A stretch of 64,000 bases of DNA from Cladopsammia gracilis (lineage: Eukaryota > Cnidaria > Anthozoa > Scleractinia > Dendrophylliidae). The stretch is taken from the NCBI GenBank assembly GCA_022457155.1, contig JAJGOT010000941.1, positions 1-64,000 of the forward strand. The letters are read 5' to 3'. A program made the position numbers and the translations under genes. The notes beneath the pieces are model-generated. The model was given only the letters and a program-made list of their open reading frames with translations. It ran no database searches and was not told the origin of the DNA. Numbering within the stretch: position 1 is the first letter of the stretch; the number at the start of each line of letters is the position of its first letter. Below, in pieces: positions 34,731 through 45,709 of the stretch.

Positions 34731-35420
34731 ATCCTCAGTTTAGTGTATTTTTTAGTATGATTATAATACATGTACAGCTCTAGTTCACAAATGTCATATC
34801 AGATGGCTCTTTGTAAAGAGAGAGGCCCACCAGAAAAGAAGGCAATTTTAATTTGTTGCTGTACATGTATGTTGATTGATCATGTAGCTGTTGCACTTCA
34901 CTTATTTTTTTTTTTTCCTTTGGTCTGTGTGAGATAAATGGAATGTTTGCTAATGAGGATAAAACAGAAAGTAGAATCAAGGATAGTTTTAAGCACAGCA
35001 TACATGTACAGCTGTAGCCACCCTGTGGGTAAATAGCATCATGTTATTTTTGCTTTGCAATTGACTGTACAGCCTTTGTACAGCATTGTCAAGGCTGTAA
35101 GGCTGTGTTCCAAATCTACATTATTGGTGTCAGCTTATAAGTTTTGTGAAAAGCTACATGTTTGTACACTTTCTGATCACCCAAGGTCAAAAGTGATATG
35201 CTATGGGCCACTGTGTGTTGCTAGAGCACAGCCCAACAATGCAAAATTTTACCTTTGGGCAACCAGGAAATCTTTGTTTTTGCACCAAACTTATACTGTA
35301 TGCTGAGCACCCCAGATTTCAAGTGTTTGGAGATTTTGGGCTCCCAACTATTTTTGTTAGAGCACAGCCTTGGTTGTCTAATACATGTACAGGTATATGT
35401 ACATGTAGTCAAAGTTTATA
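34731..35420 (+). other. no gene seen; LINE or repeat debris
   Basis: AT-rich sequence with many ACATGTAC motifs, common in coral-type DNA. No supported coding region or defined element. Confidence 0.3.
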
Positions 35421-35597
35421 CACCTTATTCCAAAATGGCGGCTAATTTATTATTCTTTTGTTTGCATTTTAATTAGCCCTCTTGGCCTCATTTGCGCTTG
35501 AAAATTCCTTTGTATTTTGCACATGCTGACGAGGCCAAGAGGGCTAATTGAAAAACATAAAAGAATAATAAATTGGCCGCTATTTTGGAATAAGGTG
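35421..35597. mobile_element. 177-bp hairpin MITE
   Basis: The outer arms of about 70 bases are reverse complements, starting CACCTTATTCCAAAATGGC. TATA flanks the left and right sides, fitting a TA target. There is no coding capacity. Confidence 0.85.
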
Positions 35598-36397
35598 TAT
35601 AGTTTGTGATCTAAATGGTGACTATTTCCTTTATTTCTTAGAAAACTGAGTGACAAAACTACAGTACAAAAACACGCAGTAATGAAAAAGATGTACTTGT
35701 AGAATGGTCTGAGCCAGAGGTACCTGTATCCTATCTTTCATCTTGCAGCAATGGAACTTGTTGATTAATTTTATTTTGTCTAACCCCCAGCCTGATACAC
35801 TGTATTGCAAGTTACAATGCATTGCATCACCATGGGAATTCCTATTGATTTCTAACATTCCCATGCATGTACATGTAAGAGTGCATGTGGGCATCATAGA
35901 CATCAATATTACTACATGTAACTTCTGCTTATGGACTCCACCTGTTTCTTTGAGGATAGATTCTGTAGTCATGGTCTCATTAGCACACAACTCCCTTTTA
36001 ACCCAGAGTAGACTTTAAACTATGCAGGAGTTGCGTGACTCTGTGTTGTGTTTATACATGTGCAGGAGCATAATTTGCACTGTTCTTGCATGTATAATTA
36101 TGATAAACACATGAACATAAAGCAGTTGGTTTCAAATGAAACTGTGATAATGAATTGGTGGGGGAGTGAAACAAAATGTTAGTGTTATCAGCCTTGTTGA
36201 TAAAGTAAATTGCTACGATATATGTATAAAAGGATTAAAAAGGTAATGTTTTTTAGTGCTAGCCCTCAGAACATCAGCCTTAATTTACTGTATGTACATT
36301 GTGTGTATCAACAATTCAGTTGATCAAACTAATCTACACGTAAACAATGAAACAACTGACATTCTCTAACATTTTTTTTTTTCTAATTACAAAACAG
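35598..36397 (+). other. no gene seen
   Basis: AT-rich sequence with short ORFs only (for example 35743-36018 and 35631-35990), none with recognisable motifs. Confidence 0.3.
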
Positions 36398-37800
36398 AAC
36401 AACAGGGTACACTGTAGAAGAAGATACATGTACATTGTAGTGATGATTGCAGTGACACTGTGCATGACAACACGCAAGTAAGTATGTTATGAATTAAGCC
36501 CTGAATAAAGAAATAAACAAACACATGCGCAAGCAACCATACCGATGAATAGTGTCAGAACAAGATAAAAATTGGTTTTTGTTATTATTTCTAGATGCTT
36601 TGTGGATACTCGCGAAGTGCAGTGTTTAAGGTTCGAACATAGCCTCACCTTCCCCCCTCCCTCCGCCTTCCGTTACTCACTACATTGTACATATTACCAG
36701 CAGGAACACTGGGAAACTAACACACTTTAAGAAAAGTGAAACAGGAAAACTAATTTATAAATTTTTGAGAGCTTGAGCATTTGCACTGACTTGCTGATAT
36801 TTGAAGTCCTGGGTCAATCAGTTTTTACTTCCCAAGTTGTTCAAGTGTTCACTTTACCCTTGCAGTGCCTCTTTGCACATTAGGAGTAAATGAGTACTGC
36901 CACATTACCAGACAAAATGCAGAGTCTTATTTGTGATAACAGCATTCCAACCAGAGGAGTAACAGCATATTTAGAGTTTGCAGAATTCCTCTGGTTTTTG
37001 TTTTATTATTTTTGTGATATGATGCTCTGTTTTCTTAACTTAATGATAACCAATAAATTATGACTCCCTGTACAGAGATTAATTCCTTGTGAAAACACTT
37101 ACCCTGCATGTACATGTATGCTGTCAGTCAAAAATGTTATTTTTCTGGTTCATAATTTATAGACTGAGGACAGAACCAAGGATAACAAACAACCTGATGC
37201 TGTTGAAACAGAATCTAGTAAGTTAACACATTATAATGGGATTGATATCTGTGGTGGTTAGATACAGGAAATTCAGTTTGTTGAACAAGCTGATTTATGA
37301 TATTGCAAGGTTACTGTTACTAGGCAGGGATGACAACATTGAGTAGGAGAAAAGGCAGGTTGTGAAACAAAAGTCGTAGCTCTTCAAGGCTGTGCTCTGA
37401 GAAAGATTGCAGGAAACCGAAAGCTCTGAACCTGTGAAAAACCAGGGTGCCCAGCATTGTGAGTTTTATGCAAAAACTTAGATTTCCTAGTTGACCCACA
37501 GCAAAAGTTAAGTTACCAGGAAACACCAGGCACTGCTAGAGCAAAGCCCTGCTCTTGTATATCACAAAACCTTAATTTTTCGACGTACAGTGTGTACAGT
37601 GTAGGACATGGCTACATTTTCCAAAATTTTGAAAAGCTAGTGTGAGACTAGTTGGTTTGATGGAGTTCTCAAACTCATTGTTTAAATTATAAAAAAAAAA
37701 TACATTCTGACTTGCATTATTTTGTTTCCTTTCAGATTTCAGCATCCTATGCGTCAATTACTGCATTGTTTTTCTGGAGGCCAAGAAACTTAGTGATGTA
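36398..37800 (+). other. run of exon-like pieces with consensus splice sites
   Basis: 36398-36477 (after TTACAAAACAG, before GTAAGT), 37163-37217 (after AATTTATAG, before GTAAGT) and from 37736 (after CCTTTCAG) lie in order after the donor at 33049. The spliced frame meets stops quickly, so a non-coding or decayed transcript of the CACTA-like element is likelier than a protein gene. Confidence 0.3.
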
Positions 37801-38801
37801 AAGTAATAAATTTCAAAAAGGAGCTGACCAAATTGGGCATGACTTTTACAAAAAGGTCAAACATAATTTTATTTCCAAAGAAGCTTTAGTCATAAAGTCT
37901 AAAAGATTACATTGAAAATTTACATGTCAATTACAATCTACATATGGAAACATTACTGAAAGGAAGTTTATAATATATGTTAGGCCAAGGCAAACATTAA
38001 TGTTACAGTTTATTACATGTGATTATTTATTTATAATCCAACCCAGATAAGTAAATTAATATTAAGTGATAATTTATTTAAAAAATGCTATACAGTATTG
38101 TAGTGCTATTTTCATGAAAGTACAATTGATGAATTTAATGTCTTATTTAATTTTTTTTATAGAAGTATTTCCCATGTATCAGACCATTGTGTGTTGTATT
38201 TTAGGTTTTATTTGACAGCATTTAGGTTTTATTTATCAGAATTTTTTAAAATTGTTATTAAATTATAGAGATTTACATGTAGAGAACAAAATTATTATAG
38301 AGAATTATTAGATTTACCTTCTAAAACAATCACTATTTGGAGTCGTAGATAAGATTTTTATGCAGTCTTTCTCCCTGAGAATGTCTATGATTGGTTTCTT
38401 TGGGCACACCACTTTTAGAGGAAATATATAGCTTATATCAAGATTTTTAACAGATTGAAATATATCTTAATGAACACCTTCATGTAAATTTGTTGAAATT
38501 TGATTGTGCTGTATAACGAGACTTGAGCTATGTCACACACTGGGCACCCGTCAGACACCATTTTGAAACATAAGCATAGCAGGGAGTTATGGGTATGTAA
38601 AGCAGTGGATTGAGGGTCAAGTGCTTCTAAGCAACGAAATATGCTTTTACACAGAGAGCCAGTGCTCACTTAAGTGCCCGATAATTAATTCTCAGGCACC
38701 AAGTGTGAACCGAGCCTTACTGAAGACCTTTTAATTTTACTTAATACAATGTATAACAGTTGCATTCCGCTGTCATTAGTTTTATTTGAACTTCAGAGTT
38801 A
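37801..38801 (+). other. no gene seen
   Basis: AT-rich DNA with small unpreserved ORFs. No motif or repeat boundary found. Confidence 0.3.
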
Positions 38802-38964
38802 GAGCCTGGTCGCGCTACAGTCAAAAACAAAAATTAGCCCGTGCAAATTGACATAAAAACAAAAACATTCCACAAAAAGCATGTCCCACCGGAGCGGTTT
38901 CTTTTGTTTTCCTCGATTTTTGCACAGGCGGATTTTTGTTTTTGACTGTAGTGCGACCAGGCCC
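38802..38964. mobile_element. 163-bp PIF/Harbinger-like MITE
   Basis: Inverted ends of about 33 bases start GAGCCTGGTCGCGCTACAG and end in the complement CTGTAGTGCGACCAGGCCC. TTA flanks both ends (38799-38801 and 38965-38967), the 3-bp T-W-A target of PIF/Harbinger transposases. Confidence 0.8.
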
Positions 38965-39039
38965 TTATTAAACAAAAGGCAGTAAAGTTGTTCAATCCCT
39001 TTGTTTAACTGTAGCAACATTTTTCTTCCTACAGCTAGA

Positions 39040-39751
39040 TTTTATTGATTAATGTAGACATTTTGCAAGAATTTATATTTACAATAAAATTTTAGAAATT
39101 TACAGACATTATATGAACTTCTCTGTGACATTTGTGTGGTTTATTTGTGGACATTTTACTAACATTTTATGCAATGTTTTGTTTACTTTTTACAGATATT
39201 TTAGTGAGATTTTATGCTATGCATGTTTCACTCGTTTCTTTTATACATGCTGATTTTACAGAGAAAATGTGGACATTTTGCATAGATTTAGTGCAATAAA
39301 ATACATACATTTTACAAGCATTGTATGTACTTTTCTGTGACATTTTGTGTAGTTTTTTTGTGCACATTTTACAATGATTTCATTAAGTTTTTTTGACTCA
39401 CTTTTTTACAGAGATAATAAGGATATTTTATATTTACTGGTTTACAGAGATTTTTTTCTCGTGCCATTTTTACAGAGAAAGTAGAAAGATTTTACAGACA
39501 TATGTTGTTTGTAACATAAAATCTCTGTAAATTTCACACAAAATTTACAAGAAAAACATCAAGATTACATATATATTTTATGCGATCTTAGCGCAGAAAA
39601 TGTGCTGTAATTTACAGACTTTTTACGAAGTTACAAAATCTCTCGGAATGTGCACGTTTACAGAGTTCGTAATTTACAAAGGAAATGTAGACATTTTACA
39701 GAGATTTGACTAACTTTAGTGAAGTCTGTAAGTGGTTCAAGTTTTCCAGTG
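39040..39751. repeat. right sub-terminal repeat zone of the CACTA-like element
   Basis: Many TTTTACAGAGATTTT, ACATTTTACAGAG and close variants, mostly in the orientation opposite to the left zone. They end in the terminal inverted repeat at 39720-39751. The TIR is read through as NHLQTSLKLV in the interrupted exon frame. Confidence 0.65.
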
Positions 39752-40138
39752 TATATTGTTCATCAGTTTGGGTGTGCATAATTTGTAACTGTTCATGTTC
39801 CTTTAGTGTTCTTTCACGAATGTCTGACAGTGCTATTTTCCGACCTGACACAGTAAACATTTCAGTCTTGATGGTCCCTTTGTCTGTGAGGCTGACCTTT
39901 TTGTATGTTTGAGGCACGATGAGCTCTCCAAGAACATACTCTCCACTCTCAATTTTGCTCTGCAAGAGTAAAAGAAGGGAATCAAAGTCTAAAAGGATAA
40001 AGCGTTGCTTCTCCACACCTGTCAGCAGTGGAATCTTTTTCTTTTAAAGAACAATGTGCTGTGCTGTAGGAGAATTTTAATCTTGATCTGGGAAAGCTGA
40101 AAAAAAAAAAAACAGTGCGATTTGAAATAACTCCTTAC

Positions 40139-40363
40139 CTTTAAGGTGTCCCTAAGTTGATCATTTGTGCGGGGTAGTGGCATTGAGATCTCTCCACCTT
40201 GCATCCTATTTAGCTTTCGTCTAGCAGAAGGTGTTTTGTTCCGAAACTGCTTGAATCTGGACAGCTGCACGTTGCTGGCCTCTAAAAATTCCTTCACAAC
40301 CATGTTTCCCACCATTGTCTTTTCCATCAATCCATACCGCTGGGCAAGGTCTGAGTAATTTAT
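40139..40363 (-). pseudogene. second recognised exon of the TTAA-element gene
   Basis: Reads INYSDLAQRYGLMEKTMVGN to RTNDQLRDTLK. It is bounded by CTCTAAG upstream and GTAAGG downstream; phase 0 in and phase 1 out agree with the neighbours. The N-S-D-L-A-x-x-Y-G pattern suggests a small helix-turn-helix-like module, which is a guess. The frame is intact in this exon. Confidence 0.6.
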
Positions 40364-40580
40364 CTTAGAGGCAAACACAATCCTGCAGTTAGCATTTAAG
40401 TACTTTTTTAAAACCTGTAGAGTCGTTAAGTTAATAAGCTTTCCACGTCTTTGGGGGAGGGAGGGGAGACCAGATAGTTGAGAGGGGGTGACTGATTGAT
40501 TGTCCTAATTCAAGTTACACAGGTTTTTAATTTGAACCTCAAGCTGTAAAGTTTACTTGTTGTTAAATAGAATACTAACC

Positions 40581-41493
40581 TTGTCTCCATCTTTCATTGT
40601 GTTTACTTCTGCTATAGGAGCCCTTCCTTGTCAAAGTCAACGTCATCTGGTTTGGGCGAGTGTCGCTTCATTTTGAGGAGGCCCTCGTCTTCCATGGCTT
40701 TTCGTTTGGTAGCTCTGTTTTCCGCCTCCTCTGGGGATTCAAAAAACAGAGCCAGACGCTGTTCCTGCCGCTGGTTGTACGTTTGCCGTGTGGCCAGCAT
40801 AGTATCGCAATCCGGTTTTGTCCACTGGTTTTCCATCTGCTGTTTTTCAATTCTCAACTTGTTCCTTCGTTCCTTCCTGAGTTCAGTTTTGGATTTCTTT
40901 TCTTGTAGACCCAGCTCTGGTATCTTCGTCTGAGCTTTCGCAAATGACATGCCAAAGAGTTCTTTAAATGGCTCGTTAATTTCCTCATAGATTGTGCTTG
41001 CTGCTTTTTTTAATAGCCTTCAGAGTGGGTTTCACATTTGCAGCACTGGAAGGTTTCAGAACACGACTCTGTATTTTGTGTACAGTATCTTTTAGAGGAC
41101 GCTGTTTCTTCTTGTTACCCCATGAAGGAAATAAAGATTGAAACGAAAAGTGATGCACAGAACACGCTTGACAATCCAAGCGACCGTTTAGACCGTGTTG
41201 CTTTTTTTCCAGTTCGGGTAAACTGTTCCAGTTTGTTTCGCTGAAGTGCACGATATATTTACCCTTGTCCTTTGTCTTCCATTTTTGAAAAGAAAGAGTA
41301 AGACTCTTAGAGCGCTTGTCGTAGTTGTGCCTTTCGACTGAAAAACGATCTGAGTGCAGTCCTTCGAACACTCGTAAATAGTTTTTTTTCCAGCGTACTT
41401 CTTGATCGTATTCAACCTTGCCAGTTGACTTGGTGAAGCTCTGCCTGACCGTGACGCGCGCAAATCCACATCCAAAAAATTCAGCCAGTTTTG
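40581..41493 (-). pseudogene. N-terminal exon of the TTAA-element gene
   Basis: The exon starts after ATCTCAG and is read as AKLAEFFGCGFARVTVRQ, with a possible Cys/His cluster LDCQACSVHH (about 41185-41155). After a 1-bp shift near 41000 come IYEEINEPFKELFGMSFAKA and a Lys/Glu-rich helix (40950-40800: KKSKTELRKERRNKLRIEKQ). It ends at a good donor (GACAAG then GTTAGT). A second 1-bp loss near 40612 breaks the frame after FDKEGLL. Confidence 0.6.
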
Positions 41494-42647
41494 CTGAGAT
41501 ACGTCGCCCGAAATATATACAGAAGAAATGGAATAGAATTATGTACAAAATTGATGTGTTAGGGCTTTCCACCGGTCAAATTTTGTTTCTTAAACAGCCT
41601 GGAAGTTGCAATGAACACAGAGGATGCATACCATTACATGGAGCGCTTTTTAAATTTATGCTACGTTATAAAGCAAAAATACCGCCAAAATCTCGCGCAT
41701 GACTGTTAATATGGACAATGAGGGCTCAAAAATCTTGTGCGATAGGTTAACGCAGCAGAGTAATTGACTGAAGTAAATGGAAAATAAAGTTATCACTACC
41801 ACTTTTGGTTTTATCGTGACATTTATTTTGTCACCTTTTCCTTTACATGTAACAAAACTTTGGGATATTGTAGCCTACTTAGCGGTTATTGAGGTCCTCA
41901 ATGAAACGTATGCATACCTTTGACTATAAAAGTGCTAAAATCTGTCTAGATATTCGGAAATATTTTCTGGAGCAACAGGACTTGCAAATCTTGTTCGTCC
42001 ACCATTTTGTAAACAGTAACCAAGCCTGTTTCCATCTCTTTTCTTTTATTGGTCAGTTCATTTCCAGGGCAACGTGAGAGTTGCCCCCAGTGCTTCAGCG
42101 AGATGAAGATTTCTCGGCCAACATGGCGATTCAAAATGGCGGAAAAGCAGCCGATTGAGAGATATTTTCCCAAACGGCAGCACTTTTTCATGTAAATTGC
42201 TCGTACAGAATGTGTGAAAACAATGAAATGGAAGGTCTTTGAACTGTCTGTGCTTGGGCAATTGTGAAATTATTGATATTGGCACCACAATTAACAGAAA
42301 TACGCGTTCACGACGTGTGTCCCAAGTTATTGTTGATCCTTATCCCAGCAAAGCTGGATATCTTCAAATGCCCAAGCACAGCAATAAAGTTTAACCCTTT
42401 ATTACTCCAAAAATTGAATTCTATTAATCAGGAAGTCGGGAAAAAGTACTGCCGTTTGTCCAGCAAAAAGTGCCCCATATTTTTGCATTTATGAGCAAGG
42501 AACGGCTTGATCACGTGATTATATCACGTGACAATTACATAAATTACTCCCCTTCTTTCAGTGCCATCACTGGCCAAGTTTTATTGAATTCTGTTAAAAA
42601 ATGACTGAGTAATAAATGTTTTCTTAAAAAATAGCTACTTTAAGGCC
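41494..42647 (-). other. right end of the TTAA element, upstream of its gene
   Basis: This is expected to hold the promoter and first exon of the minus-strand gene, but I cannot identify either. A plus-strand mini-ORF starts at 42135 (MAEKQPIERYFPKRQHFFM, then stop). No other feature is supported. Confidence 0.3.
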
Positions 42648-42663
42648 TGGAGCCATGCCTTAA

Positions 42664-43085
42664 TTTTCTATAGGGTATAGTGTGTTTTGTTAACAGTATG
42701 AGGTACAAAAACAGTTATTGATTTTCAGGAAAATTGTATAAATAATTATACAAAACTGTAGTTACCGTAGTTACTGAAAAAAGTGCTTTAACTAAGTCTC
42801 AAACTGACCGATATCGGAGAGTAGAGGATTGAAGAAGTTGGGAAAGTGAAGACACACGTAGTGAATCGCAAAATAACATCCTTCAGAAGTTTGCGGATGT
42901 AAATTACCAAACACTACAAGATGATCGTGTTTCCAAAACTAGTAAATGTGAAGCAATAGAAGAACCAGACAGAGTTATGAAAATGGGAACTGGTGAAAAA
43001 GTCTCGCTCAGGTTTGCAAGTTAATTATTGTGTTTTCTTGTAAAAAAAATAGTAGCTATTCTAGTAACATTCCTGTAGGTTACTT
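42664..43085 (+). repeat. R repeat, third copy (partial)
   Basis: Matches 10398-10910: GGGTATAGTSTGTTTTGTTA, GAGGTACAAAAACAGTTATT and AGATGATCGTGTTTCCAAAA. It begins immediately after the right TTAA of the 19.6-kb element, so that element landed in or beside R. Confidence 0.75.
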
Positions 43086-44589
43086 ATCTCGACTTCAATA
43101 GCGACTGCAATATTTCTTATTTCTTATTTCAATACTACCAGCCACAATTTCACCAATAAGCAATTGCAATTTTCAACAAGACGCTGTGGGAGCGTATACT
43201 TGGGCGTCGTTGTATTAGGCGTATTGGGTTAGGGTTAAAAGTTAAAAATAGGTATGCACGACAGTTCAGGGTTTGATGATAGGGAGTACTGCGTATTGAG
43301 ATAGTCTTGTACCGATGTCGTTCACTGTTTGTGCACATTTGTAAAATGGAACACGTGAAGTGCGGTTGCGCCTGTGGAGTTTGGGAAAAAAAAATGCAAG
43401 GGAAAGAGAAAATTCATGGAAGTGCATAGCATGTATTCACGTTTCAAATTACCCTTTTGACACTTTTTCCTGACAACTACAACAAACTTAAAAGGGCTAA
43501 ATTTTTTTTTCTGCTACATACCTTTCCCCGCTGTCTGACTTCGATTATTGCGTTCGTCGAAGGAGAACGCCATACTATTCGAGTCTTTTTTTCCAGCGGG
43601 CTTTACGATGTCCGGCGGGTATCGATCTTGATGCCAGATGATTTCAGGGTTTGGACGCCATCTTGGACTGACTGGCTGGCTGGCTGGCTGGCTGGCACAG
43701 ATGGTCTCAATCTCGTGTGAAAATTTTTCTCGGCCGCCGGGGTGGAACTGGTATTGACACGTGCAGTGAAATTACTTGGAGACGACACTTGTTCGTTTTT
43801 CTTCGTGACTTCCTTTGACTTTGGTTTTCGCATGAGACGAAACGAACGCCGTCGATCTATAAATGGTATCGCGGTTCGTCATGCAGGTGACGTGTGGCGC
43901 ATAAATAAGTTTAAACATGAATTTTGCGCGACACTGGCACTTGGGGCCTCTTGTTCACATCATTTTGTACGCTTTCTTGTTGCACCTTTCTCGATGTAGT
44001 GCGAAAGTTATTTTATTGTAATATCTAGAACTAGTCGTTTGAAGCTGTATTTTTGTAATGGACGATTTTATGTAAGTGACGATTTGTCTGCCCGATTTAG
44101 CGCACGGACGATAAATGGTCATTAAAATCGGACCGTTCCATTCTGAAGATGTACATGTACCATTGGGAATTGATAACTCGAATAATATTCCATCGATTCA
44201 ATTGAATTAAAGACTAAATTACGGCTAAAGAGTAAGCGAAGATTACGAGATTTCAGAATTTCAAGATTTCAGAATTTAGCTGCCACTAGAGTTTAATTTT
44301 CGCCGGCGAGCCTATCAAGAAAGCTTTGACGCTAGCCGAGACGCCAGCTGACGAGTTTACAGAATTCTTCTCGTCGTTACGCTTGGCTGAGTTTGATGGA
44401 TTACGCACGCGCATTAGAGCCCGATTGCAAATCTGTGCACTGCCAAACAGCATTTTATAACTTGGACGTTGGCTAGCCACCCCCTTTAGATCGTCGGTTT
44501 TAACTGTTTTCTTTTTAATTACAACGATAAAAAATTATAGACTTAGGCATATACTCGAAGCCACCCCTCTTCTAATTCTTTCCATTTAA
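43086..44589 (+). other. no gene seen; short (GGCT)n microsatellite
   Basis: A (CTGG)n tract lies at 43670-43697. ORFs at 43457-43720 and 43742-43999 show no motif and overlap the microsatellite or its flank. Nothing else can be supported. Confidence 0.35.
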
Positions 44590-45705
44590 CCCTTTAACTC
44601 CCAAATTTCTTTGGGTTCCCAAAGCGGTTTTGTAGGGCTAGGCAATCTGTAGAATTTTGAGAATAGAATATAACTAGCTTGCCAATGCTGCCTACCCAGA
44701 ATCCCATTCGGTCTCATCGTTCATGGTTTATGCTTTTTTTAAATGACAACGTTTCTTCAATCAGGTGTAAATAGCTCACATAAAAATATACGCTGTTTCA
44801 AATCAACGTGGGCTCGAATTTTCATTGTGACGTCAGTATTCAGCCGTTGCTCGCTCGATTAGCGATCACACGGACTCGAATCTGATAATAATTTGGTTTA
44901 TAAGTGCTTTTTCGAGTCATTTTTCACTGCAGAAACCCCCAGGCTGGCATCATTAAGCTAGAACTGGTGGGCAGAGGCAAACGTCTGGAAGAAACCAGAG
45001 GTGAGAGATGATTTGACCATGACTGGAACGCCAAAAGTGTCTGTAGCAAAACATGGCGGTCCATGCGTGAAGTTGTCTCTCTGGCCCTTCTGTGGTTGGA
45101 TTTCGAGACCTACCAAGGCAATTTGGACGACTTTTGACTTCTAAAAAATGCAATCGGTGCAATATTTTGCCAGTTGGTCTGGGTGGCTCGACACTTATAA
45201 AAAAATATATCAAACAGAGGTAGGTAGACTTGCATGCCGCCGGTATGGTTGTATTACCCAGAATTCCTTTCGGTCGTGCATAAGGATATTATAAGTTTGC
45301 AAGAATAGTTCTGATTGAATGGAAATTGCTCGGTCTGTTGAAATATTGATGGCAATTTTTCTAAGTGGATGCAGAGGAATAGGTTCAAAGTTAGCTGCAA
45401 ATGTGCAATTTTGGATTTATAGTTACTTTTTCATTAAAAGAAATTGATGCAGAGATGTGCGTTTTTTGTTGTTTTCCTGGGAAGTAGAAAACGGGCATTT
45501 CTGGATTTGCTGCCGAATGAACAACCATATGCAGCGGAAATCCAAAGTTGTAGTCAAGTAGTTGGTTGTTAATGCTATGAAACTTATCGCTTTGCCCTAA
45601 CAAGGGATCATTACTATCATTTGTGAAGATTTGTGAAAGCTGCAGATTTTTAAATCACTACCAGTGATTTTCGTGCGAATATGTACGATTGGGCCAGTTA
45701 AAGGG
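44590..45705. mobile_element. piggyBac-like non-autonomous element
   Basis: The ends CCCTTTAACT and AGTTAAAGGG are inverted and flanked by TTAA (44586-44589 and 45706-45709), as in piggyBac elements, whose termini start CCCTTT/CCYT. At 1,116 bp it is too short for a transposase, and the small ORFs inside (44953-45213 and 45391-45603) have no motif. Confidence 0.8.
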
Positions 45706-45709
45706 TTAA

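Larger units (their letters stand above)
27844..39751. mobile_element. 11.9-kb CACTA/EnSpm-like element, nested
   Basis: The ends are inverted repeats of about 32 bases with 3 mismatches, starting CACTGGAAAA at 27844 and ending TTTTCCAGTG at 39751. TAT flanks both (27841-27843 and 39752-39754), a 3-bp duplication. Both ends carry dense sub-terminal motifs of the type AAAATCTCTGTAAA: mostly in this orientation at 27860-28956 and mostly inverted at 39040-39710. CACTR ends, a 2-4 bp duplication and sub-terminal repeats are known traits of the CACTA/EnSpm superfamily. I see no CACTA transposase inside, so it is probably non-autonomous or gutted. It interrupts an exon of the TTAA-element gene. Confidence 0.75.
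27038..40018 (-). pseudogene. central exon of the TTAA-element gene, split by an 11.9-kb insertion
   Basis: The right part (40018-39755) reads from KQRFILLDFDSLLLLLQSKI to QTDEQY. The left part (27840-27038) resumes at MTEEEVHNRLTELHEIANCS, then RTRHLMIWADNATLLNHGYL, VEITDVMRLFHGDGPQQAY and GCSSC. A SAP-like motif follows (LRLEELREECHARGLPTDGQ then KKQLQEVL, about 27210-27130). It ends at a GTAAGT donor. The Asp residues in W-A-D and H-G-D are candidates for RNase H-fold catalysis, which is inference only. Removing the insertion and one TAT leaves the two halves one base out of frame, and another frameshift lies near 27495. Confidence 0.6.
24774..41493 (-). pseudogene. multi-exon gene of the TTAA element, putative transposase, decayed
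   Basis: Exons inferred on the minus strand, from frame continuity and GT-AG sites, are 41493-40581, 40363-40139, 40018-27038 (split by the CACTA-like insertion), 26764-26629 and 26279-24774. The first exon and start codon are not identified. Splice phases agree at every junction that I could test. The protein would be about 1,000 residues or more, with a Lys-rich coiled segment, a central region with W-A-D and H-G-D motifs, a SAP-like motif and an acidic Asp/Glu stretch. I believe it belongs to a multi-copy, unnamed cnidarian repeat family. A transposase role is inference from its place inside inverted ends. Frameshifts near 41000, 40612, 27495, 26715, 25825 and 25437 show that this copy is dead. 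Confidence 0.6.
23081..42659 (-). mobile_element. 19.6-kb TTAA-bounded DNA element with a multi-exon gene
   Basis: GGCATGGCTCCA at 23081-23092 is matched by its exact reverse complement at 42648-42659, and both are flanked by TTAA (23077-23080 and 42660-42663). TTAA duplications are known for piggyBac and Kolobok DNA transposons. The only long gene inside runs on the minus strand from about 41493 to 24774. Outside the right end, R sequence resumes at once. Later insertions fill much of the unit, above all the 11.9-kb CACTA-like element at 27844-39751; without it the unit is about 7.7 kb. The link between the ends and the gene is inferred from position. The superfamily is not assigned. Confidence 0.65.

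Noticed and set aside
27844..39751. A genuine 12-kb intron of the TTAA-element gene
   Set aside because: The segment has inverted CACTG/CAGTG ends with a TAT duplication. The left junction would begin the exon with TGA, while removal of the element nearly restores the frame.
42135..42194. Plus-strand mini-ORF MAEKQPIERYFPKRQHFFM as the start of a transposase
   Set aside because: It is 19 codons long, on the opposite strand to the gene, and has no good splice donor before its stop.
43457..43999. ORFs around the (GGCT)n microsatellite
   Set aside because: They are driven by the low-complexity tract, with no recognisable motif or splice context.
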